Origin: Hippea sp. KM1
GTDB taxonomy: Bacteria; Campylobacterota_A; Desulfurellia; Desulfurellales; Hippeaceae
DNA length: 64,000 nucleotides
Assembly (NCBI RefSeq): GCF_000526195.1
Contig: NZ_JAFP01000001.1
Location: 904,001 to 968,000, forward strand
Direction of reading: 5' to 3'
Both the position numbers and the translations under genes were made by a program. Shown here in pieces: positions 32,348-43,270 of this stretch (the stretch's first letter is position 1; each line of letters starts with the position of its first letter). The notes beneath the pieces are model-generated. The model was given only the letters and a program-made list of their open reading frames with translations. It did not search any database and had not been told where the DNA came from.

Positions 32348-34163
32348 AAAACTGTGGGGCGGTAGGTTCTCCTCATCAACCGATAGCGTAATGGAGGCAT
32401 TCTCAGAATCTATCAGTTTTGATAAGAGGCTTTATGAATACGATATAGCAGGCTCGATAGCACATGCGCAGATGCTTGCAAAACATGGCATAATAAAGGA
32501 TGAAGAGGCCGATAAAATCATCGAGGGCTTGAGAAAGATAAAGCGGATGATAGATGAGGGGGAGTTTGAGTTTAGGATAGAAGACGAAGATATCCACATG
32601 AATATAGAGCGCAAGCTCATAGAGCTTATAGGTAAGGTGGGCGGTAAGCTCCATACGGCAAGGAGTAGAAACGACCAGATAGCGTTGGATATAAGGCTAT
32701 TCTTAAGGGATGCCACCATAGAGATAATAGACAAGCTTACAGGGATTCTAAAACACTTAGTTGAGCTTGCAGAAAAGCATATAGATGTTGTTATGCCCGG
32801 CTTTACCCATCTTCAGCACGCACAACCGGTCTTATTCTCGCATTACATACTCGCCTATTATGAGAAGTTCAAAAGGGACAGGGACAGATTCAGGGATACA
32901 CTCAAAAGGATCGATGTGTTGCCGCTTGGCAGCGGGGCGTTAGCAGGCACAAGCTTTCCCATAGATAGAAAGTATGTGGCAGAACAGCTGGGTTTTTCAA
33001 CCATATCGAGAAACTCCATGGATGCCGTATCGGATAGGGACTTTGCCATAGAGTTTCTATCAGATGTTGCTATATGCGCCATGCACGCCTCAAGGTTTGC
33101 CGAGGAGATGGTGATATTCTCCTCCCAGGAGTTTGATTTTGTCGAACTGCCCGATGAGTTCTGCACAGGCTCAAGCATAATGCCGCAGAAGAAAAACCCG
33201 GATGCTATGGAGCTGATCAGGGGTAAAACGGCAAGAACTTACGGCAATCTAATACAGATGCTGGTTTTAATGAAGGCTCTGCCATTAACATACAACAGGG
33301 ATATGCAGGAGGATAAGGAGTCTCTCTTTGACTCGATTGACACAATAATGGGCATATTGGATGTGCTAAACGGCGTTATACCCAGGATTAAACCCAAAGT
33401 AGACTCATTACAGAAGGCGCTGGATAAAGGCTTTATAACAGCAACCGATTTAGCGGATTATTTGGCAAAAAAGGGTATGCCGTTCAGGGAGGCGCATAAG
33501 ATCGTTGGTCAAATCGTGGCCTATGCTGAACAGAACAATAAAGAATTAAACGATATATCCATAGAGGAGCTAAAGTCGTTCTCGGATTTAATAGAAAACG
33601 ATGTGCTTGATGTGCTCCATTACAAAAAGGCCGTAAACTCAAGAACGAGTTATGGTGGAACGGCAAGGGAGAATGTGATCAGGGTTATAGAGGAGATAAA
33701 AAAGGAGCTTACCGTTAGGAGTGATGGTAATACGGTTGAATGCCAGAGATGCGGCTATCCGGTTAAGGTTTACAGAAATCCGATTCCAACGGTTGATGTT
33801 ATCATAAAGGTGGAAGGCAAGGTTGTTCTTATAAAGAGGAAGAATCCCCCATACGGATGGGCCATACCGGGCGGTTTTATAGATTACGGTGAGTCCGCCG
33901 AGGAGGCTGCCGTAAGGGAGGCCAAAGAGGAGACGGGGTTGGATGTTAAATTGGAGGGTATCTTAGGTGTCTATTCAGATCCGAACAGGGATCCCAGGCA
34001 GCACACCATAACAACGGTGTTTATAGCCACCGCATCAGGAAAACCGAGGGCCGGTGATGATGCAGAGGGCGTGGGCCTGTTTGATAGTAATAATCTGCCA
34101 GAGCCCATAGCGTTTGACCATAAGAAAATACTTAAAGACTTCTTTGAGAAACATAATGCCTGA
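32334..34163 (+). CDS. argH: Argininosuccinate lyase fused to a Nudix hydrolase domain
   Basis: A 609-residue fusion. Residues 1 to about 460 are a full argininosuccinate lyase ([30 protein letters not shown], and the signature loop [12 protein letters not shown] with Ser at about 280), the last step of arginine synthesis. After a short linker, a [10 protein letters not shown] segment leads into a Nudix domain with a perfect box ([20 protein letters not shown] then TGL, about 514-536), as in ADP-ribose-type pyrophosphatases. ArgH alone is about 460 residues. The frame is continuous and there is no in-frame stop at the junction. Whether the chain is processed is unknown. It overlaps hom by 14 bp and recJ by 8 bp. 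Confidence 0.92.
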   Translation: MMKNKKLWGGRFSSSTDSVMEAFSESISFDKRLYEYDIAGSIAHAQMLAKHGIIKDEEADKIIEGLRKIKRMIDEGEFEFRIEDEDIHMNIERKLIELIGKVGGKLHTARSRNDQIALDIRLFLRDATIEIIDKLTGILKHLVELAEKHIDVVMPGFTHLQHAQPVLFSHYILAYYEKFKRDRDRFRDTLKRIDVLPLGSGALAGTSFPIDRKYVAEQLGFSTISRNSMDAVSDRDFAIEFLSDVAICAMHASRFAEEMVIFSSQEFDFVELPDEFCTGSSIMPQKKNPDAMELIRGKTARTYGNLIQMLVLMKALPLTYNRDMQEDKESLFDSIDTIMGILDVLNGVIPRIKPKVDSLQKALDKGFITATDLADYLAKKGMPFREAHKIVGQIVAYAEQNNKELNDISIEELKSFSDLIENDVLDVLHYKKAVNSRTSYGGTARENVIRVIEEIKKELTVRSDGNTVECQRCGYPVKVYRNPIPTVDVIIKVEGKVVLIKRKNPPYGWAIPGGFIDYGESAEEAAVREAKEETGLDVKLEGILGVYSDPNRDPRQHTITTVFIATASGKPRAGDDAEGVGLFDSNNLPEPIAFDHKKILKDFFEKHNA

Positions 34164-35865
34164 AACCTTTGAATTAGAAAGCGTAAGCGGTATTAAAAAA
34201 AAAGTTCACCTAAAGAGCAAATGCCTATCCAACGACATAATAAGCGTAGGAAGCATAAAACTCTTTGAAGCAACCCGCCAGATACTGAAAAATAGAAACA
34301 TACTAACCGAAAGCCAGATAAAAAATTTTCTATACCCGTCGCTTTCCCAGCTGTACAATCCGTTTCTTCTAAAGGATATGGATATTGCAATAAACAGAAT
34401 TGCAAAAGCTGTGTATAGATCCGAAAAGATATTCATCGTGGGCGATTACGATACAGACGGTGTGACATCAACAAGTCTGTTATTGAGGTTTTTCAAAGAG
34501 ATTGGCGTTGAGGCCAACTTTTACATACCAACCAGGGATGACGGATACGGTTTGAGTTTAGAGGCCATAAAGAAGGCGATAAAGGAGAAGGCGAAATTAA
34601 TAATAACGGTCGATAACGGCATAACCAGCATAGATGAGGTGGAGTTTGCAAAGACCGTTGGCATAGATGTTATTATAACAGACCACCACGAGCCGCAGGA
34701 TATATTGCCCAACGCATTTGCCGTGATCGATCCAAAGAGGAGGGATTCAAAATTCCCCTTCAAGGAGCTTTCAGGCGTCGGCGTTGCATTCAATCTCATC
34801 ATGGCTTTAAGAAACAAACTAAGAAAAGACGGTTTCTTTAAGACAAGGAAAGAGCCAAACCTAAAGAAGTATCTGGATCTTGTGGCGCTTGGCACGCTGG
34901 CCGACATAGTTCCGCTCTTGGATGAGAATAGGGTGTGCGTAAAGATAGGGTTGTTTAACAAAAACCACTCCACCGTGGGGCTTGAGTTGTTGAAGAAGGT
35001 CTCAGGAATAGAGGGGTCTTTAACATCCAGACATGTGGGTTTTGTTATAGCTCCACGCATTAATGCGGCAGGCAGGCTATCTGATGCCTCTATAGTGGTG
35101 GATATGTTTTTAAAGGACGATGAGAAGGAGGCAGAGGCTATAGCGCTGAAGCTTGAAGAGATAAACAACCAGCGGAGGAAGCTCCAGCTTAAAATCATAA
35201 ACGAGGTGGAAAAATACGCAAGGGACTTAGAAAATAGCGTCATTGTTGCAGCCAAAAAGGGGTGGCACAAGGGTGTAATAGGTATAGTGGCAAACGCCAT
35301 AGCATACAAATTCAAAAAACCCACCATCATCATAAGCAAGGAGGAGCATGTCAGCATAGGCAGTGGAAGGAGCGTTGGCGAAATAGACCTGTTTTCGGCT
35401 ATAAAGGAGACATCGGATATACTGGAGAGGTTTGGTGGCCATAAGATGGCTGTAGGCATCACCATAAAGAACAACAGGATAGAGGAGTTTTCCAAAAGGC
35501 TGGATGAGATCATATCAACGAGGTATTCAAGCGATGCAACATTAGCCAAATACGATGTCGATTGTGAGGTGCTTCTATCCATATTCAACAGGAAGTTTGT
35601 TGAGGAGCTTTCTTTACTTGAGCCTTACGGGCCGCTAAATGAGGAACCGCTATTTTTAGCCAGGAATGTTTTGGTTAAAGAGGAGACAACCATCCTGGGC
35701 AAATACCCCAAATACCTCCTTGATGATGGAACATCATACCTGTGGATGGTTAGCTTTGACGATGTAAGGCTAAAGGTGGGCAATATATACGATGTGGTGT
35801 TTTCTGCTTACATGAAGAACGGTTATATGTCGTTTAGTTTAAAAGACGCCTTTTATGTATACTAA
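34156..35865 (+). CDS. recJ: Single-stranded-DNA exonuclease RecJ
   Basis: A 569-residue DHH-family 5'-3' exonuclease for recombination and mismatch repair. Motifs [34 protein letters not shown] and [13 protein letters not shown] are intact, and DHHA1 ([26 protein letters not shown]) follows. ATG 34156 overlaps the argH stop by 8 bp; an upstream start at 34114 would put 14 extra residues inside the Nudix end and is less likely. nrdJ begins 10 bp after its stop. Confidence 0.93.
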   Translation: MPETFELESVSGIKKKVHLKSKCLSNDIISVGSIKLFEATRQILKNRNILTESQIKNFLYPSLSQLYNPFLLKDMDIAINRIAKAVYRSEKIFIVGDYDTDGVTSTSLLLRFFKEIGVEANFYIPTRDDGYGLSLEAIKKAIKEKAKLIITVDNGITSIDEVEFAKTVGIDVIITDHHEPQDILPNAFAVIDPKRRDSKFPFKELSGVGVAFNLIMALRNKLRKDGFFKTRKEPNLKKYLDLVALGTLADIVPLLDENRVCVKIGLFNKNHSTVGLELLKKVSGIEGSLTSRHVGFVIAPRINAAGRLSDASIVVDMFLKDDEKEAEAIALKLEEINNQRRKLQLKIINEVEKYARDLENSVIVAAKKGWHKGVIGIVANAIAYKFKKPTIIISKEEHVSIGSGRSVGEIDLFSAIKETSDILERFGGHKMAVGITIKNNRIEEFSKRLDEIISTRYSSDATLAKYDVDCEVLLSIFNRKFVEELSLLEPYGPLNEEPLFLARNVLVKEETTILGKYPKYLLDDGTSYLWMVSFDDVRLKVGNIYDVVFSAYMKNGYMSFSLKDAFYVY

Positions 35866-35875
35866 GGAGGAAACG

Positions 35876-38053
35876 GTGAGATTATCAGAGAATGCTTTGG
35901 TGGTTTTAAAGAGCAGATACCTGCAAAAAGACACAGACGGCAACATTATAGAGACACCAGAACAGCTAATCGAGAGGGTGGCCTCTGCCATAGCAAAAGC
36001 CGATGAGAATTACGGTTCAAGCAAGGATGAGGTATCCAAAACCAGGGACGGTTTTATCCAGATTATGTCTGAGTTGAAATTTCTGCCCAACACGCCCACA
36101 CTGGTTAATGCAGGCAGGCCGCTTGGTCAGCTTTCGGCCTGTTTTGTTCTGCCTATAGATGACAGCATGGAAAGCATATTCGATGCCGTAAAGGCCACAG
36201 CCTTGATACATAAATCCGGTGGCGGCACGGGTTTTTCTTTCTCAAGACTCAGGCCGAAAAACGACATAGTCTCATCGACAATGGGCGTCTCCAGCGGTCC
36301 TGTATCCTTCATGAAGGTGTTTGACTGCGCAACCGAAGCTATTAAGCAGGGTGGTGTAAGGCGAGGGGCAAACATGGGCATACTAAGGGTTGACCACCCC
36401 GACATACTGGATTTTATACACTGTAAGGATAGGGAAGGGGAGTTTTCCAATTTCAACATATCCGTTGCCATTACGGATAAGTTCCTAAAGGCCTTGGAAA
36501 ACGACGAGGAGTATGACCTCATAAACCCCAGAAACAACGAGATTGCGGGCAGGCTAAAGGCCTCGTTTGTCTGGGATGAGATAGCAAAAAGCGCACACAA
36601 AAGCGGTGAGCCGGGCATTATATTCATTGACAGGATAAATCAGAAACACCCCCTATCCAGCGAGGTGGGAGAGATAGAAAGCACCAACCCCTGCGGTGAG
36701 CAGCCGCTCCTGCCTTATGAGAGCTGCAATTTGGGCTCTATAAACTTGGGTAAATTCGTAAAGGGTAAAAAGATCGACTGGGACGATCTAAAAGAAACCG
36801 TTATAACGGCTGTGCATTTTCTTGACAATGTAATAGATGTAAATAAATACCCCTTGGACAAGATAGAGGAGAATACAAAGAAGAACAGGAAGATTGGCCT
36901 TGGCGTAATGGGCTTTGCAGATATGCTCATAGACTTAGGCATACCGTATGATTCAGAGGATGCCGTAAAGCTGGCAGAGGAGGTCATGGACTTTATACAG
37001 AAAACATCCAAGGAGGCATCCAGCGAGCTGGCCAAAAAGAGGGGCAATTTCCCCAATTACAAATACAGCGTATATGCAAAAGAAGGTATACCGATGAGGA
37101 ATGCCACAACAACGACCATCGCACCCACAGGCTCAATCTCCATGATAGCCGACGCCTCAAGCGGTATAGAACCCATATTTGCACTGGCCTATTACAAGCA
37201 GGTGTTAGATGGAAAAAGGCTTCCGTATGTCTATGAGAGGTTGTTCAATATCCTAAAGGAGAAGGGCATCTATACAGATAAGCTTGCAGAGAGGATAATC
37301 GACAACAGGGGAAGCCTGAAGGGAATAGACGATATACCAGAAGAAATAAGAAGGATATTTGTCACGGCTATGGACATATCATATAAAGCCCACATAGACA
37401 TACAGGCGGCTTTCCAGAAATATACAGACAATGCCGTCTCAAAAACAATCAACATGCCAAACTCAGCCACGGTTGGCGATGTAAAAGAGGCATACAACTA
37501 TGCATACAAAAACGGCCTTAAGGGCATAACGGTTTACAGGGACGGTTCAAGACAGGAGCAGGTTTTGGTTGTGGCCAAAAAAGAGGACAAAAAGCCAGCA
37601 ACAGGCTTTACAAGGCCCGTCGTATTAAACGGATTTACAGAGAAAGTCAAAACATCCAGGGGAACCCTCTATGTAACGATAAACACGGTAAACGACGACC
37701 CGATAGAGGTCTTTGCAAATATAGGCAAATCCGGCGGTGATATATCCGCCTTAAGTGAAGCCATAGGAAGGTTGATTTCCATAGCGCTTCAAAACGGCGT
37801 TCCCGTTAAAAACATCGTAAACACGCTAATAAGCATCACAGGCGCACAACCCATATGGAGCAACGGCAGGCTCATTAAATCGGTGCCCGATGCCATAGCT
37901 CAGGTTTTGAGGGATCACTTCTTAAGAAACGGTAAGCAGAAGGAGGAGCCCAAGGTAATCGTCGGTGAAGAGTGTCCTGAGTGCGGCTCACCCTTGGAGA
38001 TAGTCGAAGGATGTGCTGTCTGCAGGAACTGCGGATACTCAAGGTGCGGCTAA
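35876..38053 (+). CDS. nrdJ: Adenosylcobalamin-dependent ribonucleotide reductase (class II)
   Basis: A 725-residue enzyme making deoxynucleotides without oxygen, using B12. The active-site loop NPCGEQPLLPYESCNLGS carries the N.C.E set; LPNTPTLVNAGR, SGGGTGFSFS and GGVRRGANMG are class II features. The C-terminus ends in a Cys-rich CPECGSPLEI ... CRNCGYSRCG tail used for re-reduction or zinc binding. GTG 35876 is chosen because AAGGAGG lies 5 bp upstream; an ATG at 35855 is in frame but lies before that site. Cotranscribed with recJ and tyrS. Confidence 0.93.
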   Translation: MRLSENALVVLKSRYLQKDTDGNIIETPEQLIERVASAIAKADENYGSSKDEVSKTRDGFIQIMSELKFLPNTPTLVNAGRPLGQLSACFVLPIDDSMESIFDAVKATALIHKSGGGTGFSFSRLRPKNDIVSSTMGVSSGPVSFMKVFDCATEAIKQGGVRRGANMGILRVDHPDILDFIHCKDREGEFSNFNISVAITDKFLKALENDEEYDLINPRNNEIAGRLKASFVWDEIAKSAHKSGEPGIIFIDRINQKHPLSSEVGEIESTNPCGEQPLLPYESCNLGSINLGKFVKGKKIDWDDLKETVITAVHFLDNVIDVNKYPLDKIEENTKKNRKIGLGVMGFADMLIDLGIPYDSEDAVKLAEEVMDFIQKTSKEASSELAKKRGNFPNYKYSVYAKEGIPMRNATTTTIAPTGSISMIADASSGIEPIFALAYYKQVLDGKRLPYVYERLFNILKEKGIYTDKLAERIIDNRGSLKGIDDIPEEIRRIFVTAMDISYKAHIDIQAAFQKYTDNAVSKTINMPNSATVGDVKEAYNYAYKNGLKGITVYRDGSRQEQVLVVAKKEDKKPATGFTRPVVLNGFTEKVKTSRGTLYVTINTVNDDPIEVFANIGKSGGDISALSEAIGRLISIALQNGVPVKNIVNTLISITGAQPIWSNGRLIKSVPDAIAQVLRDHFLRNGKQKEEPKVIVGEECPECGSPLEIVEGCAVCRNCGYSRCG

Positions 38054-38062
38054 GGAGGGGTT

Positions 38063-39283
38063 ATGGATTTAGAAAAGGAAGTCCAAAGGCAATTTGAGGT
38101 TATAAAGAGAGGAACAGCTGAAATCATAGACGAAGAGGAATTGAAAGAGAAGCTTAGGGACAGCATAAAGAACAACAAACCTTTGAAGGTAAAGGCCGGT
38201 TTTGACCCCACTGCACCGGATCTGCATCTTGGTCATACCGTCTTGATTCAGAAGCTTAAGCAGTTTCAGGATTTGGGTCATGAGGTCTATTTCCTAATCG
38301 GTGATTTTACCGGAATGATAGGGGATCCAACGGGAAAAAGCGAAACAAGAAAAGCCCTAAGTAAGGAAGAGGTTGAAAAAAACGCACAAACATACAAGGA
38401 GCAGATATTCAAGATACTCGATAAGGACAAGACCAAGGTCGTATACAACTCCCAATGGTGTTCAAAACTCAACGCAGTCGATATGATAAAGCTGGCATCG
38501 ACCATGACTGTTGCCAGAATGCTCGAAAGGGACGACTTCTCAAAGAGGTTCAATTCAAACAAACCCATATCCATACACGAATTCCTATACCCCCTGCTTC
38601 AGGGGTATGACTCTGTGGCCTTAGAGGCCGATGTTGAGCTTGGCGGAACAGATCAAAAGTTTAACCTCTTGGTTGGAAGGCATTTGCAAAAACTCCAGGG
38701 TCAGAGGCCGCAAACGGTTATCATGATGCCCATACTGGAGGGCCTTGATGGCGTTCAGAAGATGAGTAAATCGTTGGGCAATTATGTCGGCATTACGGAT
38801 CAACCAAACGACATGTATGGTAAGATCATGTCCATATCGGATGATTTGATGTGGAGATATTACGAGCTATTAAGCGACAGGGATCTTGAGGAAATCAACC
38901 AGATGAAGGAGGATGCAAAATCCGGCAGGCTGCATCCAAAAAAAGCCAAAGAGATGCTGGCATTTGAGATAACCAGGCGCTTCCACGGACAAAAAAAGGC
39001 CGAGGAGGCAGCTGCGTTCTTTGAGGAGCTGTTTAAAAAGAAAGAGATACCTGAAGAGATAGAGAAGATAGAGTTTGATACAGAAGAGCAAGAGGTGTGG
39101 ATATGCCACCTGCTTAAGGGAATAGGCTTTGTTAAAAGCTCATCAGAGGCAAGGAGAATGATAAAATCCAATGCCGTTTCTATAGACTCAAAGAAGATAA
39201 CAGATGAGAACCTAAAACTCCAAAAGGGCGACTATGTTATAAAGGTGGGTAAGAAAAAAATTGCAAGGGTGAGTGTAAAATAA
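38063..39283 (+). CDS. tyrS: Tyrosyl-tRNA synthetase
   Basis: A 406-residue class I synthetase of the longer bacterial type. The HIGH motif is DLHLGHTVL near residue 52, KMSKS is [13 protein letters not shown] near 233, and a C-terminal S4 RNA-binding domain ([19 protein letters not shown]) ends the protein. AAGGAGG precedes the ATG by a normal spacing. Its stop TAA shares a base with the coaX ATG. Confidence 0.95.
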   Translation: MDLEKEVQRQFEVIKRGTAEIIDEEELKEKLRDSIKNNKPLKVKAGFDPTAPDLHLGHTVLIQKLKQFQDLGHEVYFLIGDFTGMIGDPTGKSETRKALSKEEVEKNAQTYKEQIFKILDKDKTKVVYNSQWCSKLNAVDMIKLASTMTVARMLERDDFSKRFNSNKPISIHEFLYPLLQGYDSVALEADVELGGTDQKFNLLVGRHLQKLQGQRPQTVIMMPILEGLDGVQKMSKSLGNYVGITDQPNDMYGKIMSISDDLMWRYYELLSDRDLEEINQMKEDAKSGRLHPKKAKEMLAFEITRRFHGQKKAEEAAAFFEELFKKKEIPEEIEKIEFDTEEQEVWICHLLKGIGFVKSSSEARRMIKSNAVSIDSKKITDENLKLQKGDYVIKVGKKKIARVSVK

Positions 39284-40041
39284 TGTTGATTGCGGTTGAT
39301 ATAGGCAATACGAATATAGTAATAGGCGTGTTTTTAAGGGACAGGTTTCTAAATTTCAGGCTCAGCACAAGCCTAAAACTAACGCAGGATGAATACTGCA
39401 TAAACCTATACAACCTATTCAACCTGTATGGATTGAACGAAAAGGCCAGGGGAGCGGTCGTCTCCTCGGTTGTGCCCCAAATAACGCCCAGGATGACCAA
39501 CGCCATAAAAACCGTATTCAACATACAGCCGTTGGAGGTCGGGCCTGGCATAAAGACGGGTATGCCTATAAAATACCACAACCCTTCAGAGGTTGGCGCA
39601 GACAGGATCGTCAATGCCGTAGGTGCCTATGAGGAATTCAAAGACGCCTTAATAGTGATAGACTCAGGAACAGCCATAACCTTTGATGTGATAAACAAAA
39701 AGGGCGAGTATATAGGTGGTGCAATAGCCCCCGGCATACACATCTCAGCAGACGCATTGGCGCTAAAAACGGCAAAGTTGCCGAGGGTGCCGTTGCAGAT
39801 GCCGCCTGAGGTTATAGGAAAGACAACCATGAACAGCATACAATCCGGCCTGTTTTACGGATACCTATCCATGATAGAGGGGATGATAAAAAGGATCAAG
39901 GAAGAACTGGGTCATGACTGCACTGTGGTTATAACAGGAGGGGATAGCGCCCTGTTTTATAAACATCTAAAGGAGATAGACCATTTTAGACCGTATTTGA
40001 CCCTTTTTGGATTGAAGGCTATCTATGAGAAGAACACTTAA
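39283..40041 (+). CDS. coaX: Type III pantothenate kinase
   Basis: A 252-residue first enzyme of CoA synthesis, of the ASKHA fold. Motifs VDIGNTNIVIGVF at the N-terminus, GADRIVNAVGAYEEF, and VIDSGTAITFDVI are diagnostic for CoaX. The start overlaps the tyrS stop (TAATG), and the end overlaps gpsA by 17 bp. Confidence 0.94.
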   Translation: MLIAVDIGNTNIVIGVFLRDRFLNFRLSTSLKLTQDEYCINLYNLFNLYGLNEKARGAVVSSVVPQITPRMTNAIKTVFNIQPLEVGPGIKTGMPIKYHNPSEVGADRIVNAVGAYEEFKDALIVIDSGTAITFDVINKKGEYIGGAIAPGIHISADALALKTAKLPRVPLQMPPEVIGKTTMNSIQSGLFYGYLSMIEGMIKRIKEELGHDCTVVITGGDSALFYKHLKEIDHFRPYLTLFGLKAIYEKNT

Positions 40042-41035
40042 AATAGGTGTATTGGGTGCTGGCAGCTGGGGTAGTGCTATAGCCAATCTGCTTGCCATAA
40101 ACGGGCACGATGTGCTTTTGTATGTAAGGGAGAGGGATCTCTTTGAGCAGCTAAAGGCAAGAAGGATAAACACCGTATACTTAGACGGTGTGGTTTTGAA
40201 TGAAAGATTAAAATTCACAAACAATATAACCGAGGCGGCAGAAGATAAGGATGTGGTTGTCTCGGCAATACCGGTCAAATACCTAAGAGAAACACTGAAG
40301 CTTATAAGCTTGCCTGTTGAGGGGCTGGTGGTCTCTTTAAGCAAGGGCATGGAGAATGAAACATTCTGCAGGCCTTCAGAGATCATACAGAATAGCTTGA
40401 AAATACCAAACGACAGGGTTGTGGTGCTAAGCGGACCCAACTTCGCCAAAGAGGTGGCAAAGGGTCTGCCCACAGCCACTGTGGTGGCCTCGACATCCAG
40501 GCCGTCGGCAAGATTGATACAGGAGGCATTTAGCAATAGCTTCTTTAGGGTTTACACATCAGACGATGTTGTGGGTGTTGAGGTATGTGGAGCCTTGAAG
40601 AACATAATGGCAATAGCAAGCGGCATAAGCGACGGGTTAAACTTAGGCGATAACGCCAGGGCAAGCCTAATAACAAGGGGCTTGAGTGAGATATCGAGGT
40701 TGGGTTTAAAGTTAGGGGCAAAGAGTCAAACATTTATGGGGCTTGCAGGGATTGGAGACCTCCTTCTAACGGCAACAGGCAATCTAAGCAGAAACAGAAC
40801 CGTCGGCTTGAGAATAGCAAAGGGTGAGAAGCTAAGCGACATACTCCAAAGCATGAAGATGATCCCCGAGGGAGTAAACACGGCAAGATCGGTTTACAAC
40901 CTATCGCAGAAAGAAGGCATAGATATGCCCATAACCGCTGAGGTTTATGAGATACTCTACAAAGACAAAGACCCCCTGAAAGCATTGAACGATTTAATGT
41001 CAAGGCCGCTAAAGGAAGAAAACTATTTACTTTAA
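40025..41035 (+). CDS. gpsA: Glycerol-3-phosphate dehydrogenase [NAD(P)+]
   Basis: A 336-residue enzyme reducing dihydroxyacetone phosphate to sn-glycerol 3-phosphate for phospholipids. The N-terminal Rossmann motif GVLGAGSWGSAIANLLA, LSGPNFAKEVAKGLPT, the catalytic lysine region CGALKNIMAIASG, and GLAGIGDLLLT are all present. ATG 40025 lies within the end of coaX. It is the last gene before the flagellar cluster, which starts 40 bp later; no clear terminator separates them. Confidence 0.95.
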   Translation: MRRTLKIGVLGAGSWGSAIANLLAINGHDVLLYVRERDLFEQLKARRINTVYLDGVVLNERLKFTNNITEAAEDKDVVVSAIPVKYLRETLKLISLPVEGLVVSLSKGMENETFCRPSEIIQNSLKIPNDRVVVLSGPNFAKEVAKGLPTATVVASTSRPSARLIQEAFSNSFFRVYTSDDVVGVEVCGALKNIMAIASGISDGLNLGDNARASLITRGLSEISRLGLKLGAKSQTFMGLAGIGDLLLTATGNLSRNRTVGLRIAKGEKLSDILQSMKMIPEGVNTARSVYNLSQKEGIDMPITAEVYEILYKDKDPLKALNDLMSRPLKEENYLL

Positions 41036-41075
41036 GCCAATTTTGTGTTAGTTAATAATAAAAACGGAGGATAAC

Positions 41076-41663
41076 ATGGCAAAGGAGAAAGAGGCCCAGG
41101 CCGAGAATCAGGAAGGCGGCAAAAAGAAGGGTAAAGGCAAGCTGTTAATAATTATCATAGCGGTTGTTGTTTTGGTTGTCGTGGGCGTTGTTGTAAAGAT
41201 GTTTGTGCTTGGCGGCTCAAAGGGTAAGGAAAAACCCAAGGAGGCTCATAAAGCCCAGGCTGCCCATGAACAGGCCAAGGAAGAGCCAGAGCCAGAACCC
41301 GGGCCCGTTGTTGAGGATGCACCGATAAACGAATCCCACCTAACGCCCGTTGTTATAGGGCCTATAATAGTCAACTTAGCCGATGTGGGTGGCGATAGAT
41401 ACCTGAAGGTTAAGCTTGTGTTGTTAGAGGCTAAAAAGGCCGCAAAGAAAGAGAAGGAAGAGGGTGAAAAAACCGGTATTTCACTGGAGGATGCGGTTGT
41501 AAGGGATACGATCATCTCTGTATTATCGGCAAAGACATCGGATGATCTCTTATCTGTGTCGGGAAAAGAAGAGCTAAAAAACGAACTGGTCAGCGCAATC
41601 AATCAAGCTCTGCACAGAAATCTTGTTAAGAAAATATACTTTCTTACATTCATAATACAATGA
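41076..41663 (+). CDS. fliL: Flagellar basal-body-associated protein FliL
   Basis: A 195-residue protein with a Lys-rich cytoplasmic N-terminus, one transmembrane helix (LLIIIIAVVVLVVVGVVV, about 24-42), a Pro/Glu-rich linker and a periplasmic FliL domain (VVIGPIIVNLADVGGDRYLK...). FliL supports stator function and torque. ACGGAGG precedes the ATG. It overlaps fliN by 4 bp. Confidence 0.88.
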   Translation: MAKEKEAQAENQEGGKKKGKGKLLIIIIAVVVLVVVGVVVKMFVLGGSKGKEKPKEAHKAQAAHEQAKEEPEPEPGPVVEDAPINESHLTPVVIGPIIVNLADVGGDRYLKVKLVLLEAKKAAKKEKEEGEKTGISLEDAVVRDTIISVLSAKTSDDLLSVSGKEELKNELVSAINQALHRNLVKKIYFLTFIIQ

Positions 41664-41944
41664 TATCAAACAAACAGATAAAAGAGGAATTCAAGGATTA
41701 CTTCGATATACCTCTGAAGTTGATATTTGACCTTGCAACAACACGGGTGAAGGTTAGGGACCTGCTAAAGTGGAAAGAGGGTGATGTAATAGAGACCAAC
41801 AAGATGGCCGGAGAATATATAAGCATAGACATAGAGAACAAGCCGTTGGGTATGGGAGAGGTTATAGTATTGGATAACAAATTCGCCATAAGGATAACAA
41901 GCATATACACCAAAGATGACCTGATGGAACTCAATGTAAAATGA
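41660..41944 (+). CDS. fliN: Flagellar motor switch protein FliN (short SpoA-domain form)
   Basis: A 94-residue C-ring protein made almost entirely of one SpoA domain: IPLKLIFDLATTRVKVRDLL, then PLGMGEVIVLDNKFAIRITS. Usual FliN are 80-140 residues. No FliM or FliG is in the window, so other C-ring genes lie elsewhere. It overlaps both neighbours by 4 bp. FliY is an alternative name, but the phosphatase motifs are absent. Confidence 0.87.
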   Translation: MISNKQIKEEFKDYFDIPLKLIFDLATTRVKVRDLLKWKEGDVIETNKMAGEYISIDIENKPLGMGEVIVLDNKFAIRITSIYTKDDLMELNVK

Positions 41945-42264
41945 TTCCCCTTGTGTTTGCCTTCTTTTTTATCTCATCAACATGCTATGCATCTGAGGCG
42001 CCCGACTATTGGGGCTATACACTGAGGTCTTTGGGAAGCCTTATTCTGGTTTTGGGGGTCATAGTATTGTTTTTTTACATCATCAAGAAGATCAGCAGGG
42101 GTGGCGGTGTATCCTCATCCAGAATAAAGATAAAAAACAGGCTGTATTTGGACAACAAGCGCTATCTGGCGGTGATAGAGGTGGACGGAAGGGAATTCTT
42201 AATAGGTGCATCCGATTCGATAAATATACTTATGGAACTGAAAAACGATGATAAAGAGGATTAG
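41941..42264 (+). CDS. fliO: Flagellar biosynthesis protein FliO
   Basis: A 107-residue protein with a signal-like N-terminus (PLVFAFFFISSTCYA), one transmembrane helix (SLGSLILVLGVIVLFFYIIK, about 30-50) and a small cytoplasmic domain (RIKIKNRLYLDNKRYLAVIE) as in FliO. It aids assembly of the FliPQR export gate. It lies directly before fliP, overlapping it by 17 bp. Confidence 0.82.
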   Translation: MIPLVFAFFFISSTCYASEAPDYWGYTLRSLGSLILVLGVIVLFFYIIKKISRGGGVSSSRIKIKNRLYLDNKRYLAVIEVDGREFLIGASDSINILMELKNDDKED

Positions 42265-42997
42265 TTTTCTATCCATTATCTTTATACTTGTTGCCTTGGG
42301 CAGCTATGGCGCCGATGTTGTGACTCCATCACTAAACATAACGCTCCCTGCCACCAACAACCCCACAACCGTCGCCGAATCCATAAAACTGCTTATAATA
42401 TTAACGGTATTGGCGCTGGCTCCCTCCATCCTGATAATGATGACCTCATTCACAAGGATCATAATTGTTTTAGCCATACTAAGGCAGGCCTTAGGAACCC
42501 AACAGATGCCGCCAAACCAGATACTCATAGGCATAGCCCTGTTTTTGACGCTGTTTATAATGTCTCCACAGATCAAAACCATATACCAGACGGCTTATCT
42601 TCCGCTTCAGAAAAACCAGATAACACTTGAGGAGGCATATAAGAACGCAACAGAACCGCTAAAGGCGTTTATGCTAAAACAGACCAGGCAGAAGGATTTA
42701 GCGTTGTTTTTAAGGATAGCCAAAAAACCCAATCCCAAAAACCCGGCCGATTTAACTATGGACATAGTAATCCCTGCATTTATCATTAGTGAGCTAAAAA
42801 CCGCCTTCGAGATGGGATTTATCATATACATACCGTTTTTGATAATCGACATGGTCGTATCCAGCATACTTATGAGTATGGGTATGATGATGTTGCCGCC
42901 TATAATGATATCACTGCCCTTCAAACTGCTTATATTCGTATTGGCCGACGGATGGAATCTGGTGGTGATGTCGCTGTTTAAAAGCTTTGCGAGGTGA
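42248..42997 (+). CDS. fliP: Flagellar export gate protein FliP
   Basis: A 249-residue core gate protein of the flagellar type III secretion apparatus. It has a cleavable-looking signal (ISFLSIIFILVALGSYG), and then the strongly conserved TSFTRIIIVLAILRQALGTQ, PPNQILIGIALFLT and MGMMMLPPIMISLPFKLLIF. Four membrane segments. fliQ follows after 3 bp. Confidence 0.95.
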   Translation: MIKRISFLSIIFILVALGSYGADVVTPSLNITLPATNNPTTVAESIKLLIILTVLALAPSILIMMTSFTRIIIVLAILRQALGTQQMPPNQILIGIALFLTLFIMSPQIKTIYQTAYLPLQKNQITLEEAYKNATEPLKAFMLKQTRQKDLALFLRIAKKPNPKNPADLTMDIVIPAFIISELKTAFEMGFIIYIPFLIIDMVVSSILMSMGMMMLPPIMISLPFKLLIFVLADGWNLVVMSLFKSFAR

Positions 42998-43000
42998 TTT

Positions 43001-43270
43001 ATGGATATTGCAACGGTTGTGGCCGTAGGCAAGGAGGCCATGAAGGTCACCATGCTGATTTCGATGCCCATACTATTGGTCAGCCTGCTTGCAGGTCTTC
43101 TTGTTAGCATATTCCAGGCCGTAACGCAGATTCAAGAGATGACATTGACATTCATACCCAAGATACTTGCAACGGCGATTACGGTGATCTTTTTGGCTCC
43201 GTGGATGACAAAACTTTTAGTAAACTATGTTATACAGTTGTATTCGTCGATACCAACTTTTATTAAATGA
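43001..43270 (+). CDS. fliQ: Flagellar export gate protein FliQ
   Basis: An 89-residue protein with two transmembrane helices in a hairpin; the conserved segment is LLAGLLVSIFQAVTQIQEMT followed by FIPKI. Full length, overlapping fliR by 4 bp. Confidence 0.94.
   Translation: MDIATVVAVGKEAMKVTMLISMPILLVSLLAGLLVSIFQAVTQIQEMTLTFIPKILATAITVIFLAPWMTKLLVNYVIQLYSSIPTFIK

Noticed and set aside
34521-35588. 355-codon open frame on the minus strand opposite recJ
   Set aside because: It lies wholly inside the well-supported recJ gene, has Ser/Phe/Met-rich low-complexity composition typical of antisense frames, and shows no family motif.
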